A DNA stretch of 9,635 nt from an uncultured Lachnospiraceae bacterium (lineage in GTDB: Bacteria > Bacillota > Clostridia > Lachnospirales > Lachnospiraceae). Location: positions 1 to 9,635 of the forward strand of contig CACZQT010000288.1 in the NCBI GenBank assembly GCA_902783295.1, written 5' to 3'. The notes beneath the pieces were generated by a model, which saw only the letters and a list, made by a program, of their open reading frames with translations, was not told the origin of the DNA and searched no databases. Positions 1-6,410 of the stretch are shown here, piece after piece (the first letter of the stretch is position 1; each line of letters opens with the position of its first letter). Position numbers and translations under genes: made by a program.

Positions 1-45
1 AGGCAGGGGGAGACAGGGGGACAGTCCCTATGTCTCCCCCTGCCT
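1..45. repeat. REP-like inverted repeat downstream of glnN
   Basis: Bases 1-15 (AGGCAGGGGGAGACA) and 31-45 (TGTCTCCCCCTGCCT) are perfect reverse complements, giving a 15-bp stem. The 15-base spacer contains GGGGACAGTCCC at 17-28. That same 12-mer recurs at 3634-3645, and a one-base variant of the surrounding 16 bases recurs at 3685-3700. The element begins 31 bases past the glnN stop codon and may extend off the left edge. On the minus strand no U-tract follows the stem inside the window, so it is not a classical intrinsic terminator. It could protect the 3' end of the transcript or be a dispersed REP/RAYT-type palindrome. The inverted repeat is seen directly; family membership is inferred. 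Confidence 0.7.
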
Positions 46-75
46 CCCCCTGGCTCTGTCTGCTTCCATATTCTT

Positions 76-2205
76 TTACGATCCGACCTGGAACATCATA
101 TCCCCGTAGCTGGGATACGGCCACAGATTCTTGTCTACCAGGTATTCCAGATGGTCGATCGGACTTCTCAGTTCTTCCATCGCCGGTACGACTTTTTCCT
201 GGAAAGCTTTCGCGCAGGCCGCCATATCCGTCCCGGCCAGGGCAGACGCTTCCCCGGTTACCACTTCCAGATGCGCCATGGCCATGCGGGCTTCCGACAG
301 CAGTGCCGAGCATTCCAGCAGCAGTTCCGTCTGCACACTCACATCCGCCTCCGGCAGGGCATTGCGCACTGCCGACAGAGAATTCCCCAGCCTTCCCACA
401 TATTCCACAACGGCAGGGATATACTTCTTTCCTGCCATGTTCAGCATCGTGCGGGCTTCGATATTAATGGTCTTGGCATAGATCTCGTAATGAATTTCTT
501 CTCTGGCCTGCAGTTCCGTACGGTTCAGCACGCCGAACCGCTCGAACAGGGCGATGGATTTTTCGGTCGTCAGCGCGGGAATCGCGTCCACGGTAGTCGG
601 AAGATTCGGAAGACCTCTTCTGGCGGCCTCTTCTTTCCAGGCTTCTGCGTAGCCGTCTCCGTTGAAAATCACCCGCCGGTGTTCTTTCAGATTGTCGATC
701 GTCACCTGTTTCGCTTCCGCAACCGGATCCTCCGCAGCCTCCATCCGGTCTGCCGCTTCACAGAAAGCCTCTGCCGCAATGGTATTCAGCACCACATTAC
801 AGCTGGAAATAGAATCGGAGGAGCCGACCATACGGAATTCAAATTTGTTTCCGGTAAATGCAAACGGGGACGTGCGGTTCCTGTCGGTGGCGTCCTTCAT
901 GAAATCCGGCAGGGTCGTTACGCCGGTATGAAGCAGATCGCCTTTTTTGCTGGATCTGGCTTCGCCTGTGGAAATCAGCTGGTTGACGATATCCTCCAGC
1001 TGTTCTCCCAGAAAAACAGAGATGATCGCGGGCGGCGCTTCCTGCTTGCCAAGACGGTGGTCATTGCCCACATCCGCAGCCGAAAACCGCAGCAGGTCCG
1101 CGTGCCGGTCCACCGCCGCAATAATGCAGGAAAGCGTCAGCAGGAAAAGTGTATTTTCGTGGGGATTCTTCCCGGGATTCAGGAGGTTGAAGCCTTCGTC
1201 TGTGGAAAGAGACCAGTTGTTATGTTTTCCGGAACCGTTGACTCCTTCAAAAGGTTTCTCATGCAGGAGGCAGGTCAGGTTATGCCGGCAGGCCACCTTC
1301 TTCATGGTCTCCATGATGATCTGGTTCTGGTCTGTCGCCAGATTGCATTCCGCGAAAATACTGGCCAGTTCATGCTGCGCCGGAGCCACCTCGTTATGCT
1401 GTGTTTTCGCGGGAATTCCCAGTTCCCAGAGCTGTTCATTCAGATCATGCATGAACACGCCGATGGCTTCCGGAATGCTGCCGAAATAATGATCTTCCAT
1501 CTCCTGCCCTTTACTGGGCATGCCTCCGAACAGAGTCCGTCCCGTATAGATCAGATCTTTACGCCTCAGATAGTTGTCCCGGGAAATCAGGAAGTATTCC
1601 TGCTCCGCGCCGACGGACGGAGTCACTTTGCGTGCTGTCGTGTTGCCGAGCAGACGCAGAATACGGAGAGCCTGAATATTCAAAGCCTGCATGGACCGCA
1701 GCAGAGGCGTTTTCTTATCCAGCGCTTCACCCGTGTACGAGCAGAAAGCCGTCGGAATGCAGAGGACGGCGCCCACCGCACTGCGCTTCAGAAATGCAGG
1801 GGAGGTGCAGTCCCAGGACGTATAGCCGCGGGCTTCAAAAGTGGACCGAAGACCGCCGGAAGGGAAGGAGGATGCGTCCGGTTCCCCTTTTACCAGTTCC
1901 TTCCCGGAGAATTCCATGATTACACGTCCTTCCGGTGTCGGAACGGAAATAAAGGAATCGTGTTTTTCTGCCGTCACGCCTGTCAGCGGCTGGAACCAGT
2001 GGGTAAAATGGGTGGCTCCCCTCTCAATGGCCCAGTCCTTCATGGCGTTGGCCACCACTTCCGCCGTAGCGGGTTTCAGTTCATGGCCTTCCCGCATGGT
2101 CGCCTTCAGGTCTTCATAAATCTTTTTGGGAAGGCGCGCCTGCATGACTTTATCATTAAAAACATCAACGCCGAAATAATCCGCTATATTTCTTGATTCG
2201 CTCAT
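76..2205 (-). CDS. glnN: Type III glutamine synthetase (GlnN)
   Basis: This cytoplasmic enzyme makes glutamine from glutamate, ammonia and ATP, the entry point of ammonium assimilation. The 709-residue length fits the GSIII family (about 700-730 aa) and is far longer than GSI (about 450). An N-terminal GSIII-specific domain occupies roughly residues 1-170. The catalytic domain carries GAEQEYFL (199-206), HNEVAPAQHELA (270-281), NGSGKHNNWS (323-332), NDHRLGKQEAPP (381-392) and DRNRTSPFAFTGNKFEFR (441-458). These are the metal, glutamate and nucleotide-binding signatures of this type, and no key motif is missing. A helical C-terminal region follows. The ATG start gives the usual N-terminus; its ribosome binding site is an atypical AGGGGG only four bases upstream. 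The gene lies 39 bases behind hom on the same strand, so co-transcription is plausible. GSIII enzymes are known in Bacteroides, cyanobacteria and rumen/gut Clostridia. The family call is very secure. Confidence 0.97.
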   Translation of the reverse strand: MSESRNIADYFGVDVFNDKVMQARLPKKIYEDLKATMREGHELKPATAEVVANAMKDWAIERGATHFTHWFQPLTGVTAEKHDSFISVPTPEGRVIMEFSGKELVKGEPDASSFPSGGLRSTFEARGYTSWDCTSPAFLKRSAVGAVLCIPTAFCSYTGEALDKKTPLLRSMQALNIQALRILRLLGNTTARKVTPSVGAEQEYFLISRDNYLRRKDLIYTGRTLFGGMPSKGQEMEDHYFGSIPEAIGVFMHDLNEQLWELGIPAKTQHNEVAPAQHELASIFAECNLATDQNQIIMETMKKVACRHNLTCLLHEKPFEGVNGSGKHNNWSLSTDEGFNLLNPGKNPHENTLFLLTLSCIIAAVDRHADLLRFSAADVGNDHRLGKQEAPPAIISVFLGEQLEDIVNQLISTGEARSSKKGDLLHTGVTTLPDFMKDATDRNRTSPFAFTGNKFEFRMVGSSDSISSCNVVLNTIAAEAFCEAADRMEAAEDPVAEAKQVTIDNLKEHRRVIFNGDGYAEAWKEEAARRGLPNLPTTVDAIPALTTEKSIALFERFGVLNRTELQAREEIHYEIYAKTINIEARTMLNMAGKKYIPAVVEYVGRLGNSLSAVRNALPEADVSVQTELLLECSALLSEARMAMAHLEVVTGEASALAGTDMAACAKAFQEKVVPAMEELRSPIDHLEYLVDKNLWPYPSYGDMMFQVGS

Positions 2206-2240
2206 GGAACCCCCTGTTCCCTTCCGGTTTCACCCGGAAC
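2206..2240 (-). promoter_or_regulatory. Competing hairpins around the glnN ribosome binding site
   Basis: Read on the minus strand, the hom-glnN gap holds three complementary pieces: GTTCC (2240-2236), GGAAC (2220-2216) and GTTCC (2210-2206, touching the ATG). The middle piece can pair with either outer one. Pairing with the last gives a 5-bp hairpin whose loop is AGGGG, the glnN Shine-Dalgarno. Pairing with the first is helped by an inner TTCCGG/CCGGAA stem (2239-2234 with 2227-2222) and leaves the start region free. The complementarity is seen directly; any regulatory role is inference. No promoter-like sequence is evident here, so glnN probably depends on upstream transcription. Confidence 0.35.
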
Positions 2241-2244
2241 AGTT

Positions 2245-3546
2245 TCACTCGTAAACTCTGATCACACTGGAAATTTTCCGTACCAGGGACATACCGCCAA
2301 AGATGGTCAGCGCATCCCGGAAATACCTTTCCTTCACACTGTCTGTGATGATCACCAGCTCTGCAACGCCGGCTGTCCGCTGCTTTTTCTTCTGAACGAC
2401 CTGAGCAATCGAAACACCGTTATTGCCCAGCACGGAGCAGATGCCGGCCAGGACGCCGGGCTTATCCTCCACCTGCATCCGCAGGAAAAATCGGCAGTCG
2501 GTTTCTCCCACCGGCTTGACCGGCAGATTCTTGTAGAAACTTCCGTTGCATCGTCCCGTGCTGTGGCCCAGGATATGCCGCACTTCGTCCACCACATCTC
2601 CCAGCACCGCGCTGGCCGTCGGAAATTCTCCGGCGCCGCGGCCGTAAAACATGGTATCCCCCACGGCATCGCCCCGCACAAACACTGCGTTAAAACTGTC
2701 GCCCACGGCAGCCAGCGGATGGCTGTCCGGGATCAGCGCCGGATGCACCTTCACCTCTATGCCGCCTTCTGTTTCCCTGGCAATGCCCAGCAGCTTGACA
2801 ACATAGCCGAATTCCTTCGCGTAGCGGATGTCTTTGGCCGATATCTTTGAAATACCTTCCGTATAGACATCCGAAGCCACCACCCGGGTGTGAAACGCCA
2901 GCGATGCCATGATGGCCATCTTCCGGCCGGCATCCAGCCCCTCTACATCCGCCGTGGGATCCGCTTCTGCGTATCCTAGCTTCGCTGCCAGCTCCAGCGC
3001 CTCCTGGTAGTCCATTCCATCCTGTGACATGCGGCTCAGGATGAAATTGGTGGTTCCGTTGACGATGCCCATCACTTCTTCAATGTGGTTTCCTACCAGG
3101 CTGTTCTTTAAAGGCCTGATAATAGGGATCCCCCCGGCCACCGCGGCTTCAAACATCAGGTCGCAGCCCTGCCCGTTGGCCAGGTTTGTCAGCTCCTCGC
3201 CGTATTCCGCCAGCAGGTCCTTATTGGCTGTCACCACCTGCTTGCCGGCGCGGAGCGCTTGCTCGATATAGGTACGGGCCGGCTCGATTCCGCCCATCAC
3301 TTCTATAACAATCCGGATTTCCGGGTCGGAGAGAATCTCCTGCCAGTCATCCGTCAGCTTTTCCGGCGGAATTCCGGGACGCTCCTTATTCCTGTCACGC
3401 ACCAGAATCTTCCGGACAGCCACTCTGGCTCCGGTTTTATGCGGGAGTTCCTCCGCCTGCCTTTCGATCAGCTTATATACGCCGCCCCCTACAGTTCCCA
3501 GCCCCAGCAGGGCTGCCTGCACCAGCGGTACTCTTTGTTCTTCCAC
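2245..3546 (-). CDS. hom: Homoserine dehydrogenase with C-terminal ACT domain
   Basis: This enzyme reduces aspartate semialdehyde to homoserine with NAD(P)H, the branch point to threonine and methionine. I chose the GTG at 3546: AAAGGA lies seven bases upstream and the 433-residue product is typical of monofunctional bacterial Hom. An ATG 29 codons further upstream lies inside a palindromic repeat and would add an atypical N-terminus. Numbering from the GTG, a Rossmann motif GLGTVGGGV is at 15-23, TANKD at 106-110, AAVAGGIPII at 134-143 and GIVNGTTNFIL at 160-170. The catalytic stretch EADPTADVEGLDAGRK (194-209) gives E194, D200, D205 and K209, with the same spacing as the catalytic acids and lysine of yeast homoserine dehydrogenase. 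Residues 353-430 form an ACT domain (VEDKPGVLAGICSVL), the usual site of threonine feedback inhibition. It sits between tmk and glnN on the same strand; no aspartokinase or threonine synthase is in view. Confidence 0.96.
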   Translation of the reverse strand: MEEQRVPLVQAALLGLGTVGGGVYKLIERQAEELPHKTGARVAVRKILVRDRNKERPGIPPEKLTDDWQEILSDPEIRIVIEVMGGIEPARTYIEQALRAGKQVVTANKDLLAEYGEELTNLANGQGCDLMFEAAVAGGIPIIRPLKNSLVGNHIEEVMGIVNGTTNFILSRMSQDGMDYQEALELAAKLGYAEADPTADVEGLDAGRKMAIMASLAFHTRVVASDVYTEGISKISAKDIRYAKEFGYVVKLLGIARETEGGIEVKVHPALIPDSHPLAAVGDSFNAVFVRGDAVGDTMFYGRGAGEFPTASAVLGDVVDEVRHILGHSTGRCNGSFYKNLPVKPVGETDCRFFLRMQVEDKPGVLAGICSVLGNNGVSIAQVVQKKKQRTAGVAELVIITDSVKERYFRDALTIFGGMSLVRKISSVIRVYE

Positions 3547-3627
3547 GTATTTTTCCTTTCCCAGCCACAGGTTTCCTGCTGCAGATTTCTTCCATCGGTT
3601 TCCAGCCGGACACCTCCCGGGTCTGTA

Positions 3628-3653
3628 GGACAAGGGGACAGTCCCGCTGTCCC
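3628..3653. repeat. REP-like palindrome, copy in tmk-hom gap (hom side)
   Basis: GGGACAG (3635-3641) and CTGTCCC (3647-3653) form a 7-bp stem with a 5-base loop. The core GGGGACAGTCCC at 3634-3645 is identical to bases 17-28. Outer bases GGACA (3628-3632) repeat the motif imperfectly. The element lies about 80 bases upstream of the hom GTG start, and an in-frame ATG for hom (3633) falls inside it, which argues against that start. No U-tract follows on the minus strand. Confidence 0.65.
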
Positions 3654-3682
3654 AGGCCCAGTTTCCCTGCCGTCAGTCACCA

Positions 3683-3707
3683 GGACAGGGGGACTGTCCC
3701 CCTGTCC
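3683..3707. repeat. REP-like palindrome, copy in tmk-hom gap (tmk side)
   Basis: This is a perfect odd palindrome of 25 bases: 12-base arms starting GGACAGGGGGAC and ending GTCCCCCTGTCC around a central T at 3695. It begins 15 bases past the tmk stop codon. Its 3685-3700 portion matches bases 13-28 at the left edge except for one base (A to T at the centre). Together with 3628-3653 it forms a pair separated by about 30 bases, the arrangement often seen for REP doublets. It may define or stabilise the tmk transcript end; no U-tract follows. The rest of the 175-base tmk-hom gap shows no promoter I can recognise. Confidence 0.7.
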
Positions 3708-3721
3708 TGCCGTTGTCCGGT

Positions 3722-4351
3722 TTACAGCAGTGCCGAAATACGCTGCCAGAGATCCTCTGCAATTTCTTCCACGGGCCGGTTCCCGTCCACTATTTCGACC
3801 CGTTCGACATCCTTCAGCCGTTCAAAAGCCTCCAGATACAGCGCTCTGGTCCGCACCAGGCGCTCCTTCTTCTCAAAGATTTCAACCACATCCCGGTTCC
3901 TGCGGATCCTTTCCATGGCCGTGTCCGGATCGATGTCAATAAAAAGCGTCAGATCCGGACGGAGAATCCCTGCACAGGGAGCATTCGCTTCAATCACCCA
4001 GTCGAGGCCCAGGTCAGCCCCCTGGTAAGCATAACTGGAAAAATAATAGCGGTCCGTCACCACATGAATTCCATTTTCCAGTTTTTTCACAATCCCGTCC
4101 GTCTCCCCCAGCAGGTGATCCAGACGGTCCGCCACAAACAGAGGCGCCGCTACTCTGGGATCTGTCTTTACTTCCCCCCGGAGCACCTGCCTCATCAGCT
4201 TCCCGAACGGAGAGGATGTCGGCTCCATCGTTCCGTAAAAAGGCAGCTCCTCTTTTGCAAATTTCTCTGCCAGATATTTCAGCTGCGTGCTTTTTCCGCT
4301 TCCGTCGATTCCTTCCAGGGCAATAAACCGGCCCCGTTTTGTATCTCCCAT
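3722..4351 (-). CDS. tmk: Thymidylate kinase (dTMP kinase)
   Basis: This cytoplasmic enzyme phosphorylates dTMP to dTDP with ATP, an essential step to dTTP. The ATG at 4351 is chosen because AAAGGA lies six bases upstream and the 209-residue product matches the family (about 200-215 aa). The open frame continues 62 codons further upstream, but that part translates the tandem repeat and the end of the ABC gene. The P-loop GIDGSGKST is at 14-22. EPTSSPFG at 43-50 stands where many bacterial enzymes have EPGGT, a variant I recall from clostridial and archaeal-type relatives. A DRL stretch is at 75-77, and the dTMP-binding DRYYFSSYAYQG is at 100-111. A basic lid-like segment rich in Arg and Lys spans about 148-168. 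Nothing essential is missing. It follows the ABC exporter after 133 bases and precedes hom. Neighbours often found beside tmk (holB, recR and others) are absent. Family assignment is secure. Confidence 0.95.
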   Translation of the reverse strand: MGDTKRGRFIALEGIDGSGKSTQLKYLAEKFAKEELPFYGTMEPTSSPFGKLMRQVLRGEVKTDPRVAAPLFVADRLDHLLGETDGIVKKLENGIHVVTDRYYFSSYAYQGADLGLDWVIEANAPCAGILRPDLTLFIDIDPDTAMERIRRNRDVVEIFEKKERLVRTRALYLEAFERLKDVERVEIVDGNRPVEEIAEDLWQRISALL

Positions 4352-4410
4352 GATTGATCCTTTTTGCCTCCCGGGAAAAGCCCCAGAGAGGTCTCTGTTC
4401 TTCCTTTTTA

Positions 4411-4490
4411 AGCTGCGAAGCTTCTGTTTCAGCGTAAAGCTTCTTTTTTCAGCAGCAGCGCTTTTTATTCCGCCGCGAAGCTTCTTATTC
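4411..4490. repeat. Degenerate 20-bp tandem repeat, four units
   Basis: Four consecutive 20-base units (4411-4430, 4431-4450, 4451-4470, 4471-4490) share register: GCTT falls at 4420, 4440, 4460 and 4480, and every unit ends in TTC. Units 1, 2 and 4 keep AAGCTTCT, and units 1 and 4 keep the palindrome GAAGCTTC preceded by GC. Unit 3 has the decayed form AGCGCTTTT. The fourth unit includes the stop codon of the downstream ABC gene (4487-4485), so the array forms the end of that gene and the start of its 3' untranslated region. Twenty is not a multiple of three, so the array is not a protein repeat. No known element name comes to mind. Confidence 0.65.
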
Positions 4491-6410
4491 CGCAAAGTTC
4501 CCCGTATACAGCTGGTAATACTTTCCTTTTTCTTCAATCAGCTGCTCGTGGCTGCCGCGCTCGATAATCCGGCCCTGCTCCAGTACCATAATGCAGTCGC
4601 TGTTCTGGACCGTGGAAAGCCGGTGCGCGATCACGAAGGTCGTACGTCCCTTCATCAGCTGATCCATGCCGTCCTGGACAATCTTTTCTGTACGGGTATC
4701 GATGGAACTGGTAGCCTCGTCCAGGATCAGCACCGGCGGGTCCGCCACCGCTGCTCTGGCAATTGCCAGAAGCTGCCGCTGTCCCTGGCTCAGGTTCGCC
4801 CCGTTGCCGGTCAGCACCGTGTCATAGCCCTGGGGAAGTCTCCGGATAAAGCTGTCCGCGTTGGCCAGCTTCGCCGCTTTCACCACGTCCTCATCCGTCG
4901 CGTCCAGCCGCCCGTACCGGATATTTTCCCGGACAGTGCCGGTAAACAGGTTGGTCTCCTGCAGCACAATCCCCAGAGACCGGCGCAGATCATACTTTTT
5001 GATCTTTTTGATATCCTGTTCGTCGTAGGTGATGGTTCCCTTCTGAATATCGTAAAAACGGTTGATCAGGTTGGTGATGGTGGTCTTCCCGGCGCCGGTG
5101 GAACCGACAAAGGCAATCTTCTGCCCCGGTTCCGCATACAGGCTCACGTCGTGGAGAACGGTTTTCTCTCCGTCATAGCTGAAGTCCACGTGTTCGAAAA
5201 CCACCCGCCCCTTCATGGGCACATACTCGACCGTGCCCCGGCTGGGATAGGGATGCTTCCAGGCCCAGTGGCCGGTTCTTTCCTTACATTCCACGATCTG
5301 CCCGTTCTCCGTGCGGGAACGGACCAGGGTTACGCAGCCCTCATCCACTTCCGGCGCCTCGTCCAACAGGGCAAAAATCCGCTCTGCCCCTGCCAGGGCC
5401 ATTACGATGGCGTTCATCTGCATGCTGATCTGGTTGATCGGCATGGCAAAATTACGGTTGAACGTCAGGAAACTTGCCAGTTTCCCCAGCGTAAACCCCC
5501 AGAAGCCGCTCAGTGCCATGGCTCCGCCCACAATGGCGCAGACCACATAGCTGGTATTTCCCAGCTGGGCATTCACAGGCGCCATCATGTTGGAAAAGCG
5601 GTTCGCGCTGTCCGCACTGGCAAAAAGCGCGTCATTCAGTTCATTAAACCGGGCTGTCGCTTCTGCCTCGTGACAGAAAACCTTTACGACTTTCTGCCCT
5701 TCCATAATCTCTTCGATATTTCCGTTCACTGCCGCGAGGTCCCGCTGCTGAGCCAGGAAAAACCGTCCGCTTAATCCTGCCAGCTTCCCGCTGCAGAACA
5801 CCATGACAGCTACCATAGCCAGGGACACAAATGTCAGCGGCACGCTCAGCACCAGCATGCAGGTCAGTACGGTCACAACCGTCAGTCCGCTGTTAATGAA
5901 CTGCGGGATGCTCTGGCTGATCATCTGCCGCAGTGTGTCCGTATCATTGGTGTAATTCGACATGATATCCCCGTGAGGATGTGTGTCGAAATAGCGGATC
6001 GGCAGGCCCTCCATGTGGTCAAACATATCATCCCGGACATGCTTCAGCGTCCCCTGGGTTACGTACATCATGATCCGGTTCTGGGCAAAAGCGGCGATGA
6101 CGCCCACGGCATAGAAACCCGCCACCCGGAAGATCGCCCGTAAAAGCCCGGAAAAGTCCCGGCTGCCGGAAACCAGCATCGGTGAAATATAGCCGTCGAT
6201 CAGGGTCCGCATGAACATTGTTCCCTGTGCATTGCACAGAACCGAAGCTACAATGCAGAACACCACCACAATGATCGGAATTTTATAGAACTGAAAAACA
6301 TAGCCCATGAGGCGCTTAAACAGCTTCCCCGGATTTTCCACCTTCGGCCGCGGCCCCATCTGACGGCGGCCAGGACCGCCCCGGAATGTGCGTGCTCTTT
6401 CTTCCGCCAT
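4485..6410 (-). CDS. ABC exporter half-transporter, BmrD/YheH-like subunit
   Basis: This is a membrane half-transporter of the multidrug/lipid exporter type: six membrane helices (about 43-66, 93-115, 170-190, 191-210, 286-306, 310-340) followed by an ATPase domain. It has an A-loop Tyr412, Walker A GSTGAGKTT (436-444), Q-loop Gln484, Walker B LILDEATS with catalytic Glu565, and H-loop His596. The signature is LSQGQ (540-544) rather than LSGGQ. It thus supplies the competent Walker motifs but the degenerate signature of a heterodimer. A basic tail rich in Arg, Gly and Pro covers residues 1-24. About 45 extra residues (355-400, including GHWAWKHPYPS) separate membrane and ATPase domains. At 641 residues it is near B. 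subtilis BmrD. The ATG start shares one base with the upstream stop (TGATG), and CCTCCT at 6420-6425 gives a strong ribosome binding site, so translational coupling is expected. The substrate is unknown. Confidence 0.93.
   Translation of the reverse strand: MAEERARTFRGGPGRRQMGPRPKVENPGKLFKRLMGYVFQFYKIPIIVVVFCIVASVLCNAQGTMFMRTLIDGYISPMLVSGSRDFSGLLRAIFRVAGFYAVGVIAAFAQNRIMMYVTQGTLKHVRDDMFDHMEGLPIRYFDTHPHGDIMSNYTNDTDTLRQMISQSIPQFINSGLTVVTVLTCMLVLSVPLTFVSLAMVAVMVFCSGKLAGLSGRFFLAQQRDLAAVNGNIEEIMEGQKVVKVFCHEAEATARFNELNDALFASADSANRFSNMMAPVNAQLGNTSYVVCAIVGGAMALSGFWGFTLGKLASFLTFNRNFAMPINQISMQMNAIVMALAGAERIFALLDEAPEVDEGCVTLVRSRTENGQIVECKERTGHWAWKHPYPSRGTVEYVPMKGRVVFEHVDFSYDGEKTVLHDVSLYAEPGQKIAFVGSTGAGKTTITNLINRFYDIQKGTITYDEQDIKKIKKYDLRRSLGIVLQETNLFTGTVRENIRYGRLDATDEDVVKAAKLANADSFIRRLPQGYDTVLTGNGANLSQGQRQLLAIARAAVADPPVLILDEATSSIDTRTEKIVQDGMDQLMKGRTTFVIAHRLSTVQNSDCIMVLEQGRIIERGSHEQLIEEKGKYYQLYTGNFAE

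Noticed and set aside
6..50. Possible G-quadruplex from G5 tracts near the left edge
   Set aside because: Each strand has only two G5 tracts plus a shorter one close together, and the perfect 15-bp hairpin is a simpler explanation.
151..2196. 681-codon open frame on the plus strand, antisense to almost all of glnN
   Set aside because: The product is rich in Arg, His, Gly and Phe with no recognisable domain, while the opposite strand encodes full-length, motif-complete glutamine synthetase. Its openness follows from biased codon use in glnN.
3547..3633. Upstream ATG start for hom adding 29 residues
   Set aside because: It lies within a REP-like palindrome, lacks a good ribosome binding site and adds residues unlike Hom N-termini; the GTG at 3546 has AAAGGA at proper spacing.
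4384..4397. Small inverted repeat CAGAG/CTCTG upstream of tmk as a terminator
   Set aside because: The stem is only five base pairs and no U-tract follows it on either strand.
4352..4537. 62-codon upstream extension of tmk
   Set aside because: It translates the 20-bp tandem repeat and the end of the ABC gene, and would push the P-loop 62 residues inward; the ATG at 4351 has a ribosome binding site and gives a normal length.
4287..5774. 495-codon plus-strand frame antisense to the tmk start and most of the BmrD-like ABC gene
   Set aside because: It crosses two real genes and the tandem repeat, has a low-complexity His/Arg-rich product, and shows no plausible ribosome binding site or family motif.
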